64,000 nt of DNA from Siphonodentalium dalli (taxonomy: Eukaryota; Mollusca; Scaphopoda; Gadilida; Siphonodentaliidae). A model generated the notes under the pieces. That model worked only from the letters and a program-made list of their open reading frames with translations. It ran no database searches and was not told the origin of the DNA. The stretch is from contig CP136069.1 in NCBI GenBank assembly GCA_032622095.1, forward strand, positions 206,702,750 to 206,766,749. The letters are read 5' to 3'. Both the position numbers and the translations under genes were made by a program. Of the stretch, positions 57,935-64,000 are shown piece after piece; positions within the stretch are counted from its first letter, which is position 1, and the number at the start of each line of letters is the position of its first letter.

Positions 57935-60060
57935 ATCTATATTTGCGAATGTCTGTCTGTCTGTCTGCCTGTGTTCTATAGAAATTCACAGGGGACAATC
58001 TAGATGTTAACAAAAGGGTCTACTAGGGGTAACTTTTTACGAGAAAGATAATAGTGCGGGTTATAATTTCCTAAAGTGACGCCGTTGTTGTCAGGGGCAG
58101 AAAAGGGGAAGGGGCAGATTTTTGTTTTGTCGCCGATTGCCACGAAACTTACCTATAATCATCCCCATGAGATGCAGAATCTAATGGTGTGGTTTAAATA
58201 TGTCAAAAGTGGCGTCGTTCGAGTCAGGGGTGCACGGAAGGGGAGAGGGGTCCCAAAATTGATAAAACTATTTTAGCGCCAATATCCACCAAATTGATAT
58301 ATATTCTTCTTCATGATACAAGGAATCTACTTGTCCGATTTAAAAACGCCAAATTTGTGTCGTTTGATGGGAGATTGGGGGGGGGGTGGCTCTAAATTTG
58401 ATAAGAATAGGTTTAGTCGCAGATTGCCACCACACTTATACAAAATCATCCCCATGGTATGATGAGTCTAATGTTGTGGCTTAAATTTGTCAAAAGTGGC
58501 CTCATTCGAGACAGGGGTGCACTGAAAGGGAGAGGGGCACCAAAATTGATACACATTATTTTTAGCGCCAATTTCCTCAAAATTGATACATGTTCTCATC
58601 CATGATACGAGGTATCTAATCGTGTGCTTTAAAGCCGCCATATTGGTGCTGTTTCGGTGAGAGATGGGGAGGGGAGGGGTTGTTCACCAACTTTGATACA
58701 AATTTGTTTAGTCGCCGATTAGCACCAAACTTATAAATAATCATCTCCATGATATCAGGAATGTAATTGTGTGGTCTAAGGATGTCACAAGTGGGGCCAT
58801 TCGAGTCAGTAGTGTATAGAGGTGAGAGGGACACAGCGAATGATAACAATATGTTTAGCGCCGATTTCCACCAGATTGATACATATTCTTCTCTATGATA
58901 CGAGGAATCTAATCGTGTGGTTTAGATACACCAAATTGGTGCCGTTTGGGTTAGAGATATGGGGACATTAAATTTGATACGAATTTGTATATTCGCCAAT
59001 TTTTACCAATTTTATATATATGCAACTCCATAATGAGTCCAAGTGTGCGGTTTAATGGTGACAAAAGTGGCGCCGCTTAAGTCCGAAATAGGGACGGGAC
59101 GGTCACCAAAACTAATAAAAAAAAAAAAAAATAGTACCAATTATCATAACATTCGTACACGTTTGTATTCGCCAATGTTCACCAATTTTATATATATGCA
59201 TCTCCATAATGAGTCCAAGTGTGTGGTTTAATGGTGACAAAAGTGGCACCGCTTAAGTCCGAAATAGGGACGGGACGGTCACAAAAACTAATAAAAAATA
59301 TTTGTTAGTACCTATTACCATAACATTCGTACACGTTTTTCTCAAATGATATGAGGAATCAAATCGTGCTGTCTGTCATTCTGTCAGTATGTGTTCTATA
59401 TATAACTTCACAGGGTACAATCGATATGGCACCAAGGCGGTTTAAGAGGGGTAACTTTTTACGAGGAAGATAATGGTGCGGGTTAAAATTTTCTAAAGTG
59501 ACGCTGTTGGTGTCAGGGGAAGAAAAGGGGAAGGGCGGCAAAATTTTAAAATATGGTGAAATAGTTTTGTCGCCGATTTCCACCAAACTCATACATAATC
59601 ACCTCCGCTATATATGCACTGTTCGAGTCAGCTTTGCAGGGGGGGCATCAACAATTGATTTAAGAAATTTTGTTTTGCGCAGATTTCCACCAAATTGATA
59701 TATTATTCCTCTCCATGATACGAGGAATATAATCGTGTGATTTAAAGACGCCAAATTGCTGCCATTTGGATGAGAGATGGGGGGGGGGGTCATAACTATG
59801 ATAAGAATTTGTTTAGTTGTTGATTACCACCAAACCTATATACAATCATCTCCAGTATATCATGCATCCATGAGTCTAATGGACGTGGTTTAATATGTCA
59901 AACGTGGAGCTGTTAAAGTCATGCATGAGGATGGCAAAGCTGATACAAATATATTTAGCACTAATGTCCACCAGATTCATACACGTTCTTCTCTAATGAT
60001 ACGATGAATTAAATCGCATTTGGTGTCATTTAGGTCAAGGATGGCGAGAGGATATGCACT
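57935..60060. repeat. Diverged dimeric repeat, ~290-bp units of two ~145-bp halves
   Basis: Half-unit type 1 contains TTTAGCGCCAATTTCCACCA and CATGATACGAGGAATCTAAT. Type 2 contains TTTAGTCGCCGATTGCCACC and AAAAGTGGCGCCGTTCGAGT. They alternate with about 70-90% similarity. Two leaders with CTATATTTGCGAATGTCTGT or GGGGTAACTTTTTACGAGG (57935, 59375) start blocks. No coding potential is credible. Confidence 0.8.
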
Positions 60061-60102
60061 ATCATTGTTAAGATTTCTATTCGCCGATATCCACATATAC
60101 GT

Positions 60103-60129
60103 TATATATATATATATATATATATATAT
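60103..60129. repeat. (TA)n microsatellite
   Basis: About 13 TA units at the right edge of the dimeric repeat block. Confidence 0.95.
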
Positions 60130-61229
60130 TCACCCAGGCCATCTCCATATCGTTTTAATGAGTTTTTGGCGTTCAAATTTCACAATCTCGACAAATGGTG
60201 ACCCAATTAAGTCACTTGAACAATTATATCTTCTCAACTGTCATATTTATATGGGGATGGGAATCAGGGCATTCACACAATGAGCTAGCAAAAACAGATA
60301 CACAGAAGAAGCATTAAAAGTATAGTTGTCATTCTATTTAAGAGATACATATATTTTTGCAAACTGAGTGACCTCGAACCGATTGCATATTAGAATGGCC
60401 CATGTATATATTAAAACACAATTGAGTCTGTTGCGTTCAATACAGTTTCCACAAAAAAGTTACAATTTGTCAAGAGATATGGAAATGTATCGAAGGCCTG
60501 TTCAAAAATAGTGGTCACAATGTGCAGTCACATATATTTTCGTCTGATATAAAAGAAAACGCAGTCAGTAGCACATGACTTTTCAGGATTATCCAATACT
60601 GACATCTGACAAGGGTATATCTGCCCGATATAGCGGATTTTTTAGAACAGACTCATCGACTAATATAAACAAATCAAAATCTCGGTCTGTGTCGGGCACA
60701 TGTAGCTGATATACGTGTGCAACAACATTTCTTTTCAACTGAGAATATTTAGCCAATATATAGCACTATGAACATAGGAGCACCAGGACATATATTTAAA
60801 ACATCTGTATCTTCATGGATATATGATCGCCAGGTGGCCTCAAAATCTTAGTCTAACCCACTAGATTGAATGACACATCTCTATATGTAAAACCCAATTG
60901 TCGTCTTTTATTTTTGCAAACCAATGTGTTTATGATGTTCATGTTACATGTTATAACTTCTGAAGTATACGCAATTGTAAATAAATAAATACTTCTTTAT
61001 TGGTGGAACGCATTAATCGTGATAAACAAAATGACAATCGACAAAGTGATCCACTACTTATATTCCATGACTGTGTAAGAATTATGTTTTGTGATGCTAT
61101 TTGAATATGCAATTTATGAGAATACGTGTAACACTTTGAGCAAGAGTATTCTCTATTCCCAACAAATATCCACAGCATGCAGAGGGTTTCACATCACTTT
61201 AACCTGGGCAACGTGTAACCCTGCTAGTG

Positions 61230-61230
<1 letters not shown>
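60130..61230. other. No gene seen
   Basis: AT-rich, non-repetitive sequence between two (TA)n tracts. No exon was recognised on either strand. Confidence 0.4.

Positions 61231-61280
<50 letters not shown>
61231..61280. repeat. (TA)25 microsatellite
   Basis: Uninterrupted TA dinucleotides for 50 bp. Confidence 0.95.
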
Positions 61281-61284
<4 letters not shown>

Positions 61285-61405
61285 CAAAAATAATTAGGTT
61301 GATCAAATTTGTTAATCACATTAAAAGACCAGCAATTTTGTTTCGTATCAGCTTGTATATCTTGTATATCTTGTCTTGCTTTATTTTTATATTGTTCGAT
61401 TTGTA

Positions 61406-61408
<3 letters not shown>

Positions 61409-61436
<28 letters not shown>
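61409..61436. repeat. (TA)14 microsatellite
   Basis: Uninterrupted TA dinucleotides; a CTTGTATATCTTGTATATCTTG triplication lies just upstream (61350-61378). Confidence 0.95.
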
Positions 61437-61934
61437 CTATACACCTTAATAGTGTGTACTATGCCTATTGCTGTAGTGTTTATTGCTTGTGGTGGGAAAT
61501 TTTGAAATTTTCGGTACTTTTTTCATCAAAATAATAATTTTTCTCATATCCACAATTTAACGCTCTCTTTCTCACATATAACTAATTACACATATGTGCA
61601 TTCAAACATTATGCTTAGGTTTCATTTAAGTTATTGGTGCATTAAAATATTTCGGCAGATTTTGAGATAAATAATTTTGCTGAGTTAGCTACCACGCACC
61701 TGACCGGACAGACCACCTTTTATATACATAAACACTTATCTAATGACCTTGGGGAATACGGGTGCGCAATAGAAAATTCCAGTAGAACTTTCTCCGCTTT
61801 AGTACATACATGCAGCACAGAAAAACCTGTTTTCATTAACATTTTAGTATAAGGTGCCTCTCTAAATCTTGACTTGTCTATGTGGGAGCGGGACGTATAT
61901 ACGTGCTGACACTGGCGTTCCAATCCCAATTATG
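61437..61934. other. No feature seen
   Basis: AT-rich DNA without a supported exon; a minus-strand open frame at 61720-61929 has no family signal. Confidence 0.35.
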
Positions 61935-62075
61935 TGTATACCTATATACATTTATATCTATATTTGGGAATGTCTCTCTGTTTTCCATAGAAATTAACTG
62001 GTAACCATCTAACCATCTTGAAATGGGTAATTTTTTACGAGGAAGATAATCAGGGACGTGGCTCCGTTGGGGTGT
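61935..62075. repeat. Leader of the dimeric repeat, isolated copy
   Basis: ATCTATATTTGGGAATGTCT to TTTTTTACGAGGAAGATAAT matches leaders at 57935 and 62948 but is not followed by the usual half-units. Confidence 0.6.
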
Positions 62076-62360
62076 CCACCTTCGAATTTCCGTCTGCACC
62101 CACCACCGAATGTACACACCCTCCCCCGTTGGGCTTTTATTTGTGCCAACTGTAGTTTTATAGCCGAAACCCTTTACTGTAGTTTATTTTAAAACACACA
62201 TACAGTGTATGCTGCTGTACATTATATTTATATATATAATTCCAGAATGATTAACTAGTTACATGTAGGCATCAATAAATAAACAATTTGTTATTGTATG
62301 GATTTCTTCCCTCCCTCGATCACTTATTTCAAATTTTAAGTGCAAATTTCGTACTATTTA

Positions 62361-62383
62361 CACACACCCTCACACACACACAC

Positions 62384-62414
<31 letters not shown>

Positions 62415-62418
62415 TATT
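62361..62418. repeat. (CA)n/(TA)n compound microsatellite
   Basis: ACACACCCTCACACACACAC passes into TATATATATATG and (TA)n. Confidence 0.95.
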
Positions 62419-62943
62419 ATTAATTTGGGGTGGTATATATATATTATTCATTTTGGGTGGTATGTATATATTATTCATTTGGAGTGGTATATATATATAT
62501 TATTCAATTTGGGTGGTGTATATATATTATTCATTTGGAGTGGTATATATATATATATTATTCATTTGGGGTGGTATATATATTATTTATTTGGAGTGAT
62601 ATATATATATATTATTCATTTGGGGTGGTATATATATTATTCATTTGGAGTGGTATATATATATTATTCATTTGGGGTGGTATATATATTATTTATTTGG
62701 AGTGATATATATATATCTATGTTATTCATTTGGAGCAGTCATATATATATATGTTATTCATTTGGGGTGGTATATATATATATTATTCATTTGGGGTGGT
62801 ATATATATATTATTTATTTGGAGTGGTATATATATATTATTCATTTGGAGTGATATATATATATATATTATTCATTTGGAGCAGTATATATATGTATTAT
62901 TCATTTGTGGTGGTATATATATATTATTTATTTGGAGTGGTAT
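62419..62943. repeat. ~25-31-bp minisatellite, about 18 copies
   Basis: Unit TATATATATTATTCATTTGG plus GGTGG or AGTGG, with a variable number of TA. It directly adjoins the compound microsatellite, from which it probably grew. All three frames stay open for ~100 codons because the repeat lacks stops; these are not genes. Confidence 0.95.
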
Positions 62944-64000
62944 CTTTATCTATATTTGCGAATGTCTGTCTGTCTGTGTTCTATAGAAATTCACAGGGGA
63001 CCATCTAGATGGCACCAAAGGGGTCCAACAGGTGTAACTTTTTACCAGAAAGATAATGGTGCGGGATAGAATTTAGAAGTGACGCCGTTGTTGTCAGGGG
63101 CAGAAAAGGGGGAGAGGCAGAATTTTTTTTGTCGCCGATTGCCACCAAACTTATATATAATCATCCCCAATGATAAGCTATCAATAGTGGCGTTCGAGTC
63201 AGGTGTGCACTGAAAGGGAGAGGGGCACCAAAATTGAAACACAATATTTTTAGCGCCAATTTCCACCAAATTGATATATATTCTTATCCATGATACGAGG
63301 AATCTAATCGTGTGATTTAAAGACGCCATATTGGTGCTGTTTGTGTGAGAGATGGTATAGGGGTGGGGTGGACAATAAATTTGATTTAAAATGGTTTAGT
63401 CGCCGATTAGCACCGAACTTATAAATAATAATCTCCATGATATATCAGGAGTCTAATTGTGTTGTTTAAAGATGTCAAAAGTTGCGCCATTCGAGTCAGG
63501 GGTGTGAGAGAGACTCAAAAGTTTTTAAACAATATGTTTAGCGCCGATTTCCACCAGATTGATACATGTTCTTCTCCGTGATACGGGGAATCTAAACGTG
63601 TGGTTTAAATACTCCAAATTGGTGCCATTTAGGGGCCCTAAATTTTATACGAATTTATATACTCGCCAATTTTCACCAATTTTATATATATGCATCTCCA
63701 TATTGAGTCTAAGTGTGCGGTTTAATGATGTCAAAAGTGGCGCCGCTTGAGTCCGAAATAGGGACCAAAACTGATAAAAATATGTTTAGTGCCAATTACC
63801 ATCAAATTCATAGACCTTCTTCTCAAAATATAATATGAGGAATCAAATCGTGCATGTTAAAACCACCACATTTGGTGCCTGGATATATTTGCGAATATCT
63901 GTCCGTCTGTATGTGTTCTATATATAACTTCACGAGGTACAATCGAGATGACACCAAGGTAGACTAACAGGGGTAACCTTTTACGGGGAAGATAATGGTG
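62944..64000. repeat. Diverged dimeric repeat, second block
   Basis: Leader CTATATTTGCGAATGTCTGT at 62950, then the same alternating half-units as 57935-60060, and another leader at about 63883 (GATATATTTGCGAATATCTG). Continues past the window edge. Confidence 0.8.

Noticed and set aside
62288-63008. Several overlapping open frames rich in I, Y and W
   Set aside because: They cover the TATATATTATTCATTTGG minisatellite, which lacks stops in all three frames.

Overview
The window looks like metazoan nuclear DNA, most likely from a marine invertebrate. It has short exons with GT-AG introns, many tandem repeats, miniature inverted-repeat DNA transposons, a tRNA-derived SINE and one 100-N assembly gap. 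A 174-bp repeat near 2.9-3.9 kb and diverged repeats near 36.6-37.1 kb resemble, from memory, repeats common in mollusc genomes. I therefore favour a lophotrochozoan, but with low certainty. No prokaryotic, viral, rRNA or CRISPR content was seen.

Left part (4.2-37.5 kb, + strand): remains of three tandem lipocalin genes, called lip-1, lip-2 and lip-3 here. They were recognised by hand-splicing. lip-2 is nearly complete, with exons at 24328, 26117, 27891, 29210 and 30846. lip-3 has exons at 33229, 34478 and 37275. lip-1 shows only its last two exons, at 4206 and 22318. All splice phases agree between paralogues, and the fourth exon is exactly 113 bp in both genes that show it. Family marks are the N-terminal C..(x)PVQENF motif, the G-x-W-Y motif that opens exon 3, and the D-Y-x-x-x-V-x-Y-x-C strand of exon 5. 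No signal-peptide exon for these genes was found.

Most striking feature: tandem repeats grow out of the exon edges of these genes. The largest is an 80-bp satellite (4364-21818, about 218 copies). Its monomer is the last ~55 nt of lip-1 exon 5 plus the first ~25 nt of the following intron, donor site included. Smaller arrays or duplications of the same kind sit at lip-1 exon 6, at both edges of lip-2 exon 3, at lip-2 exons 5 and 6, at the start of lip-3 exon 3, at lip-3 exon 4 and at lip-3 exon 5. Each 80-bp unit also holds an acceptor-like TTTCTCTAG, so the array resembles a string of 56-nt micro-exons. Inclusion after the real exon would give an immediate stop.

Middle (38.4-47.8 kb): a 100-N gap followed by a 38-bp satellite (about 243 copies). 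It separates the + strand lipocalins from a region of mixed strand.

Right part (47.8-57 kb): a minus-strand gene for a small secreted protein (exons 53471-53421, 51416-51383, 48138 onward), a CUB-like exon (minus), and several exon-like fragments that are less certain. One resembles a lipocalin exon 5 and abuts a TTAA-flanked MITE. 57.9-64 kb is a diverged dimeric repeat mixed with (TA)n tracts and a TATATATTATTCATTTGG-type minisatellite.

Mobile DNA: three related TTAA-flanked (piggyBac-like) MITEs and a fourth with different termini; a double-hairpin element found alone and inside those MITEs; a 1138-bp hAT-like element with a perfect 8-bp target duplication; a pogo/Tigger-like remnant; a tRNA-SINE and a truncated second copy; and several near-perfect palindromes.
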